From Streptomyces sp. NBC_00094 (GTDB lineage: Bacteria > Actinomycetota > Actinomycetes > Streptomycetales > Streptomycetaceae): a stretch of 64,000 bases of DNA. Each line of letters starts with the position of its first letter. Position 1 is the stretch's first letter. The DNA is taken from the NCBI RefSeq assembly GCF_026343125.1, contig NZ_JAPEMB010000001.1:5523501-5587500 (forward strand). The letters run 5' to 3'. Below the pieces are notes generated by a model. The model did not search any database. It saw nothing but the letters and a program-made list of their open reading frames with translations, and was not told where the DNA came from. Below are positions 17,370 through 30,718 of the stretch, one piece after another. The position numbers were made by a program, and so were the translations under genes.

Positions 17370-18641
17370 ATGCCGGTCACCGCGCCCCCCGATGAGGATC
17401 TCGACGTCCTGCGCCGGCAGGACCCGGAGATCGCCGACGTGCTGCTCGGCGAGATGCGCCGGCAGAGCGACAGCCTGCAGCTGATCGCGGCCGAGAACTT
17501 CACCTCGGCCGCCGTCCTCGCCGCACTCGGCTCCCCGCTCGCCAACAAGTACGCCGAGGGCTACCCCGGCGCCCGCCACCACGGCGGCTGCGAGTACGCC
17601 GACGCCGCCGAGCGGATCGCCGTGGAACGGGCCACCGCGCTCTTCGGAGCCGACCACGCGAACGTCCAGGCGCACTCGGGCTCCGCGGCCGTCCTGGCGG
17701 CCTACGCGGCCCTCCTGAGGCCCGGTGACACGGTCCTGGCCATGGGCTTGGAGCACGGCGGCCACCTCACCCACGGTTCGCCCGCCAACTTCTCGGGCCG
17801 CTGGTTCGACTTCGTCCCGTACGGCGTCGACGCCGAGACCGGCCTCGTCGACTACGAGCAGGTCGCCGCCCTCGCCCGGCACCACCGCCCGAAGGCGATC
17901 GTCTGCGGCTCCATCTCCTACCCCCGCCACCTCGACTACCGGATCTTCCGCGAGATCGCCGACGAGGTGGGCGCCTACCTGATCGCCGACGCGGCCCACC
18001 CCATCGGTCTGGTCGCCGGGGGAGCGGCCCCCAACCCCGTCCCGTACGCCGACGTCGTCTGCGCGACCACCCACAAGGTCCTGCGCGGTCCGCGCGGCGG
18101 GATGATCCTGTGCGGCGCCGAGCTCGCGGGCCGGATCGACCGGGCGGTGTTCCCGTTCACCCAGGGCGGCGCCCAGATGCACACGATCGCGGCGAAGGCG
18201 GTGGCCTTCGGCGAGGCGTCCACCCCGGCGTACGCCACGTACGCCCATCAGGTGGTGGAACACGCGCAGGTCCTCGCCGCCGCCCTCGCCGCCGAGGGCT
18301 TCGCGCTCATCACCGGCGGGACCGACACCCACCTCATCACCGCCGACCCCGCGCCCCTCGGCGTCGACGGCCGCACGGCCCGCGCCCGGCTCGCCGCCGC
18401 CGGCATCGTGCTCGACACCTGCGCCCTGCCCCACGGCGGAGCCGCGTACGTCACGGCAGGGGAGGGGCGCGGCATCCGGCTCGGCACGGCAGCCGTCACC
18501 ACCCAGGGCATGGGTGCCCCGGAGATGGCGAGGATCGCCGCGCTGTTCTCCTCCGCACTCCGTGACGACCCCGCGGAAACGGCTCGTGTACGAGCGGAAG
18601 TACGTGCCCTGACCGGCCGATTTCCCCCGTATGGACGCTGA
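17370..18641 (+). CDS. glyA: Serine hydroxymethyltransferase
   Basis: GlyA interconverts serine and glycine, loading one-carbon units on tetrahydrofolate. The 423-residue protein has the family start LQLIAAENFTS, NKYAEGYPGARHHGGCEYAD, the substrate motif QAHSGSAAVLAAY and the PLP lysine in TTHKVLRGPRGG (about residue 236). Compared with most GlyA proteins the sequence is somewhat shortened and carries HVSGS-like changes; it is the copy found next to the phosphatase-like gene and wecA in streptomycetes, so a second glyA elsewhere is likely. The start is ATG 17370, probably leaderless. Confidence 0.88.
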   Translation: MPVTAPPDEDLDVLRRQDPEIADVLLGEMRRQSDSLQLIAAENFTSAAVLAALGSPLANKYAEGYPGARHHGGCEYADAAERIAVERATALFGADHANVQAHSGSAAVLAAYAALLRPGDTVLAMGLEHGGHLTHGSPANFSGRWFDFVPYGVDAETGLVDYEQVAALARHHRPKAIVCGSISYPRHLDYRIFREIADEVGAYLIADAAHPIGLVAGGAAPNPVPYADVVCATTHKVLRGPRGGMILCGAELAGRIDRAVFPFTQGGAQMHTIAAKAVAFGEASTPAYATYAHQVVEHAQVLAAALAAEGFALITGGTDTHLITADPAPLGVDGRTARARLAAAGIVLDTCALPHGGAAYVTAGEGRGIRLGTAAVTTQGMGAPEMARIAALFSSALRDDPAETARVRAEVRALTGRFPPYGR

Positions 18642-18748
18642 GTAGGACCCGAGCGCAACCGTTCGGGGGGCCCGCGTGTCTCCAAGCACATGGACGGCAC
18701 GGCTAGGGTGTGGGGCTGAGATGGCCAGCGATTCCTGTGGGGCAGCCC

Positions 18749-20089
18749 GTGCGTGATTACCTGCTGACGCTCTGTGTCACGGCCGCGGTGACCTATCTGC
18801 TCACCGGTCCGGTGCGGAAGTTCGCCATCGCGACCGGGGCGATGCCGGAGATCCGTGCCCGAGACGTACACCGAGAACCGACACCGCGGCTCGGTGGCAT
18901 CGCCATGTTCTTCGGGCTGTGCGCCGGACTGCTCGTCGCCGACCACCTGCAGAACCTGAGCAGCGTCTTCGAACTGTCCAACGAACCGCGCGCGCTGCTC
19001 TCCGGCGCCGCGCTGATCTGGCTGATCGGCGTCCTCGACGACAAGTTCGAGCTGGACGCGCTCATCAAGCTGGGCGCGCAGATGATCTCGGCGGGCGTGA
19101 TGGTCGCGCAGGGTCTGACGATCCTGTGGCTGCCGATCCCCGGCGTCGGCGTGGTCTCCCTGACCCCCGGGCAGGGCACGCTCCTCACGGTCGCCCTCGT
19201 CGTCGTCACCATCAACGCCGTCAACTTCGTCGACGGTCTCGACGGCCTCGCCGCCGGCATGGTCTGCATCGCCGCCGCGGCCTTCTTCCTGTACGCCTAC
19301 CGGCTCTGGTACGGCTACACGATCGAGGCCGCCGCCCCCGCGACGCTCTTCACCGCCATCCTCATGGGCATGTGCCTGGGCTTCCTGCCGCACAACATGC
19401 ATCCGGCGCGGATCTTCATGGGTGACTCGGGCTCGATGCTGATCGGTCTGATCCTGGCCGCCTCGGCCATCTCGATCACCGGTCAGGTCGACCCGGACGC
19501 GCTGAAGATCTTCGAGGGCTCGACCCGACAGGCCACGCACGCCGCCCTGCCCGTCTTCATCCCGCTGGTGCTGCCGCTGACGATCATCGCGATCCCGATG
19601 GCGGACCTGGTCCTCGCGATCGTGCGCCGTACGTGGAAGGGCCAGTCGCCGTTCGCGGCCGACCGCGGGCACCTCCACCACCGGCTCCTGGAGATCGGGC
19701 ACTCGCACAGCCGCGCGGTGCTGATCATGTACTTCTGGTCGGCGCTGATCGCCTTCGGGACGCTGGCGTACTCGGTCCACTCGGCCTCGATGTGGATCGT
19801 CCTCGGCATCACCGTGCTGAGCGCGATCGGTCTGGTGCTGCTCCTGCTGCCGCGGTTTACGCCGCGTGCCCCGCGCTGGGCGGAGGCCGTCGTGCCGCCG
19901 CGCTACCGGCGTCGCAAGCCGGCCGCCACGATGCCGGAGACGGCCGTGGAGGAGGACGTGGAGAGGCGTGACGAGGACGCCGTCGACGCGGAGGAGCGGG
20001 TTCCGGTGCCCGCGGGGCTCCACGGGGCCACCGCCATCGGCAACCGAGGGCGCTTCACCGATCGACGGAAGGCCGGAACGCCGAGTTGA
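18749..20089 (+). CDS. wecA: Undecaprenyl-phosphate GlcNAc/hexosamine-1-phosphate transferase
   Basis: An integral membrane enzyme that starts glycopolymer synthesis by moving a sugar-1-phosphate onto undecaprenyl phosphate. The 446-residue protein has about 11 helices, the cytosolic motifs TPRLGGIAMF, GVLDDKFELD, NFVDGLDGLAAG and the HxH-like GHLHHRLLEIGHSH. A hydrophilic C-terminal tail of about 70 residues follows. GTG 18749 gives the conserved start MRDYLLTLCV; the longer frame from 18710 lacks support. A TAGGGT box at about 18702-18707 may be its -10. It probably supplies lipid-linked precursor to LCP ligases such as that at 12314. Confidence 0.88.
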   Translation: MRDYLLTLCVTAAVTYLLTGPVRKFAIATGAMPEIRARDVHREPTPRLGGIAMFFGLCAGLLVADHLQNLSSVFELSNEPRALLSGAALIWLIGVLDDKFELDALIKLGAQMISAGVMVAQGLTILWLPIPGVGVVSLTPGQGTLLTVALVVVTINAVNFVDGLDGLAAGMVCIAAAAFFLYAYRLWYGYTIEAAAPATLFTAILMGMCLGFLPHNMHPARIFMGDSGSMLIGLILAASAISITGQVDPDALKIFEGSTRQATHAALPVFIPLVLPLTIIAIPMADLVLAIVRRTWKGQSPFAADRGHLHHRLLEIGHSHSRAVLIMYFWSALIAFGTLAYSVHSASMWIVLGITVLSAIGLVLLLLPRFTPRAPRWAEAVVPPRYRRRKPAATMPETAVEEDVERRDEDAVDAEERVPVPAGLHGATAIGNRGRFTDRRKAGTPS

Positions 20090-20351
20090 CGAAAGCCGCA
20101 ACCGCGGTCATTAGCAGACAAGGCGCCCTTCTGTCGCGCACACACGCGCGGACTAGCCCTCATGTGTGACAGTTGGCACACCTAACGGGTAAAGACCTAT
20201 TCAAATAGTTTGTGATACCGTTCACGAGACCCGGCGACAGTGCCGAAAGACCGTAGTGCGACGGTCCGTTGGCCCCGAGACCCACCTCGGACCGGGCTTA
20301 CGCTCGTCCTTGACGACACCATCGCCCCCTCCAGCAAGCGGAGACACCGCC
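20090..20351 (+). promoter_or_regulatory. AT-richer upstream region of the atp operon
   Basis: A 262-base gap between wecA and atpI. Its middle (about 20160-20225) is unusually AT-rich for this genome (ACCTATTCAAATAGTTTG) and contains the small palindrome CTATTCAAATAG, a TTGGCA at 20173-20178 and the TANNNT boxes TATTCA and TAGTTT. One of these is probably the main atp promoter, but spacing does not single one out. Confidence 0.45.
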
Positions 20352-20765
20352 ATGCCGTCCAACGACGCACGCATCCTTCTGCACACCGCCGTTCCCACCG
20401 CTGTCGTCGGCGTTATCGCCACGGTCGTCAGCGGAGTGGTCGCCGGTGGGAAGGGCGCGATCGGCGCCGTCGTCGGCACCCTGGTCGTCCTTCTCTTCAT
20501 GGGTATCGGGCAGGTTGTTCTGCAGCGGACGGCGAAGTCGCTGCCGCACCTCTTCCAGGCCATGGGGCTCATGCTCTACACGGCCCAGTTGCTGGTGCTC
20601 TTCATCTTCCTGGCCTTGCTCAAGAACACCACGCTGTTCGACTTCAAGGCCTTCGCCTTCACGCTGCTCGCGACGACCGTGGTGTGGGTCGCCGCACAGG
20701 CCCGGGCCTACATGAAGGCCAAGATCACGTACATCGACCCCGGAAACACGGGGTCGAAGTCGTGA
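20352..20765 (+). CDS. atpI: ATP synthase protein I
   Basis: AtpI is a small membrane chaperone that helps assemble the c ring. The 137-residue product has four predicted helices (about 12-32, 38-58, 75-95, 103-122) and a charged C-terminus (AYMKAKITYIDPG). ATG 20352 opens the nine-gene atp cluster; the long upstream extension of the frame overlaps the promoter region. The atpB start is 222 bases downstream. Confidence 0.85.
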   Translation: MPSNDARILLHTAVPTAVVGVIATVVSGVVAGGKGAIGAVVGTLVVLLFMGIGQVVLQRTAKSLPHLFQAMGLMLYTAQLLVLFIFLALLKNTTLFDFKAFAFTLLATTVVWVAAQARAYMKAKITYIDPGNTGSKS

Positions 20766-20987
20766 AGGGTAGGGCCGGGATAAAGCCACGTTCGGCTTCC
20801 TGCTATCGTCCGGTGCCAACTGCGGCACTGCGGGCGCGGGCATCCGAGACGCCTGTCCCAGCGCGAGGCTCGATGCCGAACCGCCGCCCCCTTATCCGTA
20901 AGACCAGTCCAGTGCCGACCCGCGGCTGCGTGCCGCGCCGACACAACGAGGTTGCCGTACCTATGCGCCACGCTGAAGGAGCCCGCG

Positions 20988-21797
20988 GTGAGTGCTGACC
21001 AGACGCTTGCCTTCGACCCGGATTGCCACATCTTCAGTGGATGCGGCTTCCCGGCGCCGGGCCTGCACACGTTCATGTACGAGCCCCTGTTCTCCGTGGG
21101 TGGCTTCGACTTCACCAAGCCGATGCTGCTCGCCATCCTGGGCTCGATCGTGGTCGTCGGGTTCTTCTGGGCCGCCTTCAACAAGCCCAAGCTGATCCCC
21201 GGCAAGATGCAGATGGTCGGCGAGGCCGGTTACGACTTCGTGCGCCGCGGCATCGTCTACGAGATCATCGGCAAGAAGGACGGCGAGAAGTACGTCCCCT
21301 TCATGGTGTCGTTGTTCTTCTTCGTCTGGATCATGAACCTCTGGTCGATCATTCCGCTCGCCCAGTTCCCGGTCACCTCGCTGATCGCCTTCCCGGCCGG
21401 TCTCGCGCTGATCGTGTACGTCATGTGGATCTCGCTCACCTTCAAGAAGCACGGCTTCGTGGGCGGCTGGAAGAACATCGTCGGCTACGACAAGTCCCTC
21501 GGTGCCATCCTCCCGATGGTCGTCGTCCTCGAGTTCTTCTCGAACCTCTTGATCCGGCCCTTCACGCACGCGGTGCGACTGTTCGCGAACATGTTCGCCG
21601 GTCACCTGCTGATCGTGATGTTCTCGCTGGCCACCTGGTACCTCATGAACGGCCTGGGCTTCGTCTACGCCGGTGCCTCGTTCGTGATGGTCCTCGTGAT
21701 GACCGCCTTCGAGCTCTTCATCCAGGCCGTCCAGGCGTACGTCTTCGTGCTCCTGGCCTGCAGCTACATCCAGGGCGCGCTCTCCGAGCACCACTGA
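20988..21797 (+). CDS. atpB: F0F1 ATP synthase subunit a
   Basis: Subunit a forms the two half-channels for protons in Fo. The 269-residue membrane protein has five to six helices and the essential arginine in FTHAVRLFANMFAGH, followed by the conserved C-terminal helix FELFIQAVQAYVFVLLACSYI. GTG 20988 is preceded by GAAGGA at good distance; the upstream 222-base gap has no other gene. Confidence 0.95.
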   Translation: MSADQTLAFDPDCHIFSGCGFPAPGLHTFMYEPLFSVGGFDFTKPMLLAILGSIVVVGFFWAAFNKPKLIPGKMQMVGEAGYDFVRRGIVYEIIGKKDGEKYVPFMVSLFFFVWIMNLWSIIPLAQFPVTSLIAFPAGLALIVYVMWISLTFKKHGFVGGWKNIVGYDKSLGAILPMVVVLEFFSNLLIRPFTHAVRLFANMFAGHLLIVMFSLATWYLMNGLGFVYAGASFVMVLVMTAFELFIQAVQAYVFVLLACSYIQGALSEHH

Positions 21798-21814
21798 GCC
21801 GTCCCGGCCCGTAG

Positions 21815-22153
<339 letters not shown>

Positions 22154-22193
22154 GCCGGACCGACTGCCCGATTCTTTTACGGAAGGCACTGAT

Positions 22194-22739
22194 GTGAACG
22201 CGCTTCTTCTTGCGCAGGCGGAGGAGCCCCAGCCTCCTCTGATCCCGCATCTCGACGAGCTCGTCATCGGCCTGATCGCCTTCGTCATCGTCTTCGGCTT
22301 CCTCGCCAAGAAGCTCCTCCCGAACATCAACAAGGTTCTGGAGCAGCGTCGCGAGGCCATCGAGGGTGGCATCGAGAAGGCCGAGTCGGCCCAGATCGAG
22401 GCTCAGAGCGTGCTGGAGCAGTACAAGGCCCAGCTCGCCGAGGCCCGCCACGAGGCCGCGCGTCTTCGCCAGGAGGCGACGGAGCAGGGCACCGCGATCA
22501 TCCAGGAGATGAAGGCGGAAGGCCAGCGCCAGCGCGAGGAGATCATCGCGGCCGGCCACACGCAGATCGAGGCCGACCGCAAGTCCGCGTCCGCCTCGCT
22601 GCGTCAGGACGTGGGCAAGCTCGCCACCGACCTGGCCGGCAAGCTGGTCGGCGAGTCCCTTGAGGACGCCGCCCGCCAGAGCCGGACGATCGACCGATTC
22701 CTCGAAGAGCTCGAGGAGAAGGCCGAGGCCGTCCGATGA
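22194..22739 (+). CDS. atpF: F0F1 ATP synthase subunit b
   Basis: Subunit b is the peripheral stalk: one membrane helix near the N-terminus (about 20-40, ELVIGLIAFVIVFGFLAKKL) and a long charged coiled coil. The 181-residue reading frame starts at GTG 22194, eight bases behind GGAAGG. Its TGA overlaps the atpH ATG by 4 bases (ATGA). Confidence 0.95.
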   Translation: MNALLLAQAEEPQPPLIPHLDELVIGLIAFVIVFGFLAKKLLPNINKVLEQRREAIEGGIEKAESAQIEAQSVLEQYKAQLAEARHEAARLRQEATEQGTAIIQEMKAEGQRQREEIIAAGHTQIEADRKSASASLRQDVGKLATDLAGKLVGESLEDAARQSRTIDRFLEELEEKAEAVR

Positions 22740-23551
22740 ACGGAGCGAGCCGCGAGGCACTGTCCGCCGCCCGCGAGTCCCTCGACGCGCTGACCGACAA
22801 CACCTCGGTCGACGCGACGAAGCTCTCGGACGAGCTGGCCGCCGTCACCGTTCTGCTCAACCGCGAGGTGTCGCTGCGCCGGGTCCTGACCGACCCCTCG
22901 CAGTCGGGTGAGGCCAAGGCCGAGCTCGCGCAGCGACTCCTGAGCGGTCAGGTGGGCGGCGAGACCGTCGACCTGGTCTCGGGCATGGTGCGCAACCGCT
23001 GGTCGCGTTCGCGCGACCTGGTCGACGTGGCCGAGGAGCTGGCGAACATCGCCGACCTCACCGCGGCGCAGAAGGCGGGCGCGCTCGACGACGTCGAAGA
23101 CGAGCTGTTCCGGTTCGGCCGGATCGTGTCCTCCAACCCCGAGCTCCGCTCGGCGCTGACGGACAAGGCCGCCACGGCCACCGCCAAGGGTGAGCTGCTC
23201 CGCAGCCTGCTCGGCGGCAAGGCCCACGCGACCACCGAGCGTCTGGTCGTCCGTCTGGTGACCCAGCCCCGGGGACGTAGCCTGGAAGCGGGACTCGAGT
23301 CCCTCTCCAAGCTCGCCGCGGCGCGCCGGAACCGGATGGTCGCCGTCGTCACCTCGGCGGTGCCGCTGTCCGACCAGCAGAAGCAGCGCCTCGGTGCTGT
23401 TCTGGCCAAGCTGTACGGCCGGGAGATGCACCTGAACCTGGACGTGGACCCGGCGGTCCTCGGCGGGATCACGGTGCAGGTCGGCGACGAGGTCATCAAC
23501 GGGTCGATCGCGGAGCGTCTCGACGAGGCGACCCGTCGACTGGCCGGCTGA
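22736..23551 (+). CDS. atpH: F0F1 ATP synthase subunit delta
   Basis: Delta joins the stalk to F1. At 271 residues it is about 90 longer than the E. coli protein, as usual in actinobacteria, because of an N-terminal extension. The C-terminal signature [20 protein letters not shown] is clear. It is translationally coupled to atpF. Confidence 0.95.
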   Translation: MNGASREALSAARESLDALTDNTSVDATKLSDELAAVTVLLNREVSLRRVLTDPSQSGEAKAELAQRLLSGQVGGETVDLVSGMVRNRWSRSRDLVDVAEELANIADLTAAQKAGALDDVEDELFRFGRIVSSNPELRSALTDKAATATAKGELLRSLLGGKAHATTERLVVRLVTQPRGRSLEAGLESLSKLAAARRNRMVAVVTSAVPLSDQQKQRLGAVLAKLYGREMHLNLDVDPAVLGGITVQVGDEVINGSIAERLDEATRRLAG

Positions 23552-23629
23552 CAGCACCAGCCACACAGCAACAAGCATCACAGCATCACCAGCGGCCCGG
23601 TTGGGCCGTGCAGAGATTGCAGAAGATTC

Positions 23630-23647
23630 CTGGGGGTCGGCCCCCAG
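23630..23647 (+). repeat. GC palindrome between atpH and atpA
   Basis: CTGGGGG-TCGG-CCCCCAG forms a tight hairpin inside the 142-base gap. Similar GGGGGT...CCCCC palindromes followed by ACCCC are scattered in Streptomyces intergenic regions, and a related run of C/G palindromes lies at about 33388-33420. It may only weakly attenuate the operon. Confidence 0.5.
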
Positions 23648-23693
23648 ACCCCTTAAGAAACTTCGGGCCCAACAAGGAGAGCAGGGAACCCAG

Positions 23694-25292
<1,599 letters not shown>

Positions 25293-25312
25293 CGACGGAA
25301 GGGACCTGACTC

Positions 25313-27672
<2,360 letters not shown>

Positions 27673-27686
27673 GCCCCGTGCTGCCT

Positions 27687-27716
27687 GAGGGGGGCGGGAT
27701 CCGTCCTGCCCCCCTC
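27687..27716 (+). terminator. Hairpin between atpD and atpC
   Basis: Nine-bp arms GAGGGGGGC (27687-27695) and GCCCCCCTC (27708-27716) with a GGGATCCGTCCT middle that can itself pair. It lies 14 bases after atpD. A TAGAAT box (27728-27733) follows about 50 bases before atpC and could be an internal promoter. Together they could set epsilon subunit dosage apart from the rest of F1. Confidence 0.5.
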
Positions 27717-27783
27717 GCCACGCCCATTAGAATTGACCCCAACACCCGGCACGACCGCCGGGTGGTGACCCGAGGAGCCACCC

Positions 27784-28158
27784 TTGGCTGCTGAGCTGCA
27801 CGTCGAGCTGGTCGCCGCGGACCGGAGTGTCTGGTCCGGCGAGGCCACCCTGGTCATCGCGCGTACCACCTCCGGCGACATCGGCGTCATGCCCGGCCAC
27901 CAGCCGCTGCTCGGTGTGCTGGAGTCGGGCCCGGTGACCATCCGTACCAGCGAGGGCGCGACTGTCGTCGCCGCCGTCCACGGCGGATTCATCTCCTTCG
28001 CCGACGACAAGCTGTCTCTGCTCGCGGAGATCTGCGAGCTGGCGGACGAGATCGACGCCCAGCGCGCCGAGCGCGCGCTGGAGCGTGCGAAGTCGGATTC
28101 CGACGCCGCCGCCGAGCGGCGCGCCGATGTCCGGCTGCGCGCGGTAGCGGTCCGCTGA
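27784..28158 (+). CDS. atpC: F0F1 ATP synthase subunit epsilon
   Basis: Epsilon is the rotor subunit that can inhibit ATP hydrolysis. The 124-residue protein has the N-terminal beta sandwich (LHVELVAADRSVWSGEATL, PGHQPLLGVLESG) and a C-terminal helical hairpin that is short. TTG 27784 is used, with GAGGAG about eight bases upstream and the sequence conserved right from this point. A strong terminator follows. Confidence 0.95.
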   Translation: MAAELHVELVAADRSVWSGEATLVIARTTSGDIGVMPGHQPLLGVLESGPVTIRTSEGATVVAAVHGGFISFADDKLSLLAEICELADEIDAQRAERALERAKSDSDAAAERRADVRLRAVAVR

Positions 28159-28181
28159 CGGTCCGCGCCGAGTAGTAGTGC

Positions 28182-28230
28182 CCTCAGCCGCGGCACGGCT
28201 GGAATTATCCAGACCGTGCCGCGGCTGAGG
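28182..28230. terminator. Strong terminator at the end of the atp operon
   Basis: Perfect 17-bp arms CCTCAGCCGCGGCACGG and CCGTGCCGCGGCTGAGG with an inner CTGG/CCAG stem around AATTAT. Starts 24 bases after atpC. Confidence 0.8.
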
Positions 28231-28297
28231 CGATGCAGATGCAGGTTGTATTCGGTTCGGCCGGCTGTGCCGGCTACGGGACGCAGCGAGGAGGTCG

Positions 28298-28750
28298 GTG
28301 AAGATGTTCCTCGCTCTGCTCGTGTGCGGCCTGGTCGTCGCACTGGTGGTGATCGGGCTCTTCGTCTTCGGCTTGCGCCGGAGGCTGATCCAGCGCGCCG
28401 GCGGCACCTTCGACTGTTCCCTGCGCTGGGACATTCCCGACGAGCCGGATCCGACCGGCAAGGGCTGGGTGTACGGCGTCGCCCGTTACAGCGGTGACGA
28501 GATCGCCTGGTTCCGTGTCTTCTCGTACGCGCCCCGCCCGCGCCGTGTCCTGGAGCGTTCGGTGATCGTGGCCCAGGAGCGCCGGATGCCGGAGGGCGAA
28601 GAGGAGCTCGCGCTGCTCTCCGACGCGGTGATCCAGGCCTGTACGTATGACGGGGTCCGCCTGGAGCTCGCGATGAGCGAGGACGCGCGGACCGGCTTCA
28701 TGGCCTGGCTGGAGGCGGCGCCTCCCGGCCAGAGGGTGAATGTCGCTTAG
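28298..28750 (+). CDS. DUF2550 membrane protein
   Basis: A 150-residue protein with one N-terminal membrane helix (about 4-24, LALLVCGLVVALVVIGLFVFG) and a cytosolic domain rich in Arg and aromatic residues (GTFDCSLRWDIPDEPDPTGK, then PRRVLERSVIV). The family is conserved directly downstream of atpC in actinobacteria; its function is unknown. GTG 28298 follows GAGGAGG by four bases; ATG 28304 is an alternative. A bidirectional terminator separates it from the convergent chitinase. Confidence 0.85.
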   Translation: MKMFLALLVCGLVVALVVIGLFVFGLRRRLIQRAGGTFDCSLRWDIPDEPDPTGKGWVYGVARYSGDEIAWFRVFSYAPRPRRVLERSVIVAQERRMPEGEEELALLSDAVIQACTYDGVRLELAMSEDARTGFMAWLEAAPPGQRVNVA

Positions 28751-28758
28751 AACGTGAA

Positions 28759-28795
28759 GAAGCGGGGGTCGGCGTGCTGCGCCGGCCCCCGCTTC
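28759..28795. terminator. Bidirectional terminator between DUF2550 and chitinase genes
   Basis: Arms GAAGCGGGGGTCGGCG and CGCCGGCCCCCGCTTC pair along 16 positions with one G-T wobble. It lies between two convergent stops. Confidence 0.7.
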
Positions 28796-28808
28796 GTCGT
28801 GCCGCGTG

Positions 28809-30653
28809 CTAGTTCAGCCCGGTGTTGATGGCGCCGACGAGCTCGCCGTTGCCGGTGTCACCGCTGAACTCCCAGAAGAACGCGCCACCCAGGCCCTGGT
28901 TCTTCGCCCAGCTCATCTTGGACGTGACCGTGGCCGGAGTGTCGTAGCTCCACCAGTTGGTGCCGCAGTGGGCGTACGCCGTGCCCGCGACGGTGCCGTT
29001 GGCGGGGCAGGAGTTCTTGAGGACCTTGTAGTCCTCGATGCCCTGCTCGTACGTGCCCGCCGCCGGGCCCGTCGCCGTGCCGCCCGGGGCGGACTGGGTG
29101 ACGCCGGTCCAGCCGCGGCCGTAGAAGCCGATGCCGAGGAGGAGCTTGGAGGCGGGGACGCCCTTCGCCTTGAACTTGGCGATTGCCTCGGCGGAGTTGA
29201 AGCCCGCCTGCGGGATGCCGGCGTAGGAGGTGAGCGGGGAGTGCGGGGCCGTCGGGCCCTTCGCCGCCCAGGCGCCGAAGAAGTCGTACGTCATGACGTT
29301 GAACCAGTTCATGTACTGCGCGGCGCCCGCGTAGTCGGCGGCGTCGATCTTGCCGCCGGCGGAGGCGTCGGCCGTGACGGCCGCGGTGACCAGGTTGTTG
29401 GCACCGAACTTGGCGCGCATGGCCTGCATCATGTTCTTGAAGGAGGCCGCACCGCTGGTGTCGCAGGAGAGACCGCAGGCGTTCGGGTACTCCCAGTCCA
29501 GGTCGATGCCGTCGAAGACGTCGGCCCAGCGCGGGTCCTCGACCAGGTCGTAGCAGGACTGGGCGAAGGCGGTCGGGTTCTGCACGGCCTGGCCGAAGCC
29601 GCCGGACCAGGTCCAGCCGCCGAAGGACCAGAGGATCTTGATGTTCGGGTAGGCCTTCTTCAGCTTGCGGAGCTGGTTGAAGTTGCCGCGCAGCGGCTGG
29701 TCCCAGGTGTCGGCGACGCCGTCGACGGACTGGTCGGCGGTGTAGGCCTTGTCGTAGTCGGCGTAGGCGTCACCGATGGTGCACTTGCCGCCCGTGACGT
29801 TGCCGAAGGCGTAGTTGATGTGGGTGATCTTGGACGCGGAGCCCGAGGTCACGATGTTCTTCACGTGGTAGTTGCGCCCGTAGACGCCCCAGTTGGTGAA
29901 GTAGCCCATCTTCACGACGTTGGGCGGCGGGGTGCCGTCTCCGCCGGTGGTGCGGACGGGGACGGGGCCGGCGGCGGGGCCGGTCTGGTCGATGGTGTCG
30001 CGGGCGACGACCGTGTAGCTGTAGTCGGTGCCGGCGGTCAGGCCCTGGTCGGTGTAGGTGAGGCCGGTGACCGTGGTGACCTTGGTGCCGTCCCGCAGGA
30101 CGTCGTAGTTCTTGATGCCCTTGTCGTCGGTGGCCGCGGTCCAGGTGAGCTTCACCGAGGTGTCGGTGATGTTCGAGGCGACCGGGGTGCCGGGGGCGGT
30201 GGGCGGGGTGTCGCCCGGCTGGGAGGTGCCGTCACAGGCGGCGCCGTTGATCTTACAGCCGGTGGGCGCGCCCGGTCCGGAGCCGTTGTAGCCGAAGGAG
30301 ACGGAGGCGCCGGGGGCGAGGGTTCCGTTCCAGCCGACGTTCTTGGCGGTCCAGTGGGTGCCGGAGCTGGTGACGGTGGCGTCCCAGGCGGAGGTGACGG
30401 CGGTGCCGGCGGGGTAGTCCCACTCGACGGTCCAGGAGCTGATGGTGGTGGTGCCGGTGTTCTTGACGGTCCAGTTGGCGCCGAAACCGGTGCCCCAGTC
30501 GGACGTCTTGGTGTAGGTCGCCGTGGCGGAGGTGGCGGCTTCCGCGGGTGTGGCGAGGCCGACCATGGCGGCCAGCGGCAGGATCAGGGCGGTCAGACCG
30601 GCGGCGGCCCGGTGTCTGAACCCTGTTCTGCGCGTCGGTGCTTGAGTGCTCAA
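28809..30653 (-). CDS. chiC: Secreted chitinase, CBM2 + FnIII + GH18
   Basis: A 614-residue extracellular chitinase. Order: Sec signal peptide (about 1-39, cleavage near AEAATSA), family 2 carbohydrate-binding module (about 40-140, tryptophans in DWGTGFGANWTV and WTVEWDYPAG), a fibronectin type III linker (about 150-235), then a GH18 barrel with the SFGGWTWS motif and the catalytic DGIDLDWEYP, whose Glu is residue 388. This architecture matches S. coelicolor ChiC, the chitinase in the same place. Translation starts at TTG 30653 behind GAGGAG. Expression should be chitin-induced and glucose-repressed through the promoter repeats at 30728-30760. Confidence 0.92.
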   Translation of the reverse strand: MSTQAPTRRTGFRHRAAAGLTALILPLAAMVGLATPAEAATSATATYTKTSDWGTGFGANWTVKNTGTTTISSWTVEWDYPAGTAVTSAWDATVTSSGTHWTAKNVGWNGTLAPGASVSFGYNGSGPGAPTGCKINGAACDGTSQPGDTPPTAPGTPVASNITDTSVKLTWTAATDDKGIKNYDVLRDGTKVTTVTGLTYTDQGLTAGTDYSYTVVARDTIDQTGPAAGPVPVRTTGGDGTPPPNVVKMGYFTNWGVYGRNYHVKNIVTSGSASKITHINYAFGNVTGGKCTIGDAYADYDKAYTADQSVDGVADTWDQPLRGNFNQLRKLKKAYPNIKILWSFGGWTWSGGFGQAVQNPTAFAQSCYDLVEDPRWADVFDGIDLDWEYPNACGLSCDTSGAASFKNMMQAMRAKFGANNLVTAAVTADASAGGKIDAADYAGAAQYMNWFNVMTYDFFGAWAAKGPTAPHSPLTSYAGIPQAGFNSAEAIAKFKAKGVPASKLLLGIGFYGRGWTGVTQSAPGGTATGPAAGTYEQGIEDYKVLKNSCPANGTVAGTAYAHCGTNWWSYDTPATVTSKMSWAKNQGLGGAFFWEFSGDTGNGELVGAINTGLN

Positions 30654-30718
30654 CGGTGCTCCTCAAGTTGCGGACGGACAAAGGTGGGGGTGGTCCGTGA
30701 AGATGCGCGCGCCCCGCG

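Noticed and set aside
23552-23693. A terminator dividing the atp operon before atpA
   Set aside because: The palindrome resembles a dispersed Streptomyces repeat, and atpA has no separate promoter that can be recognised, so a true operon break is unlikely.
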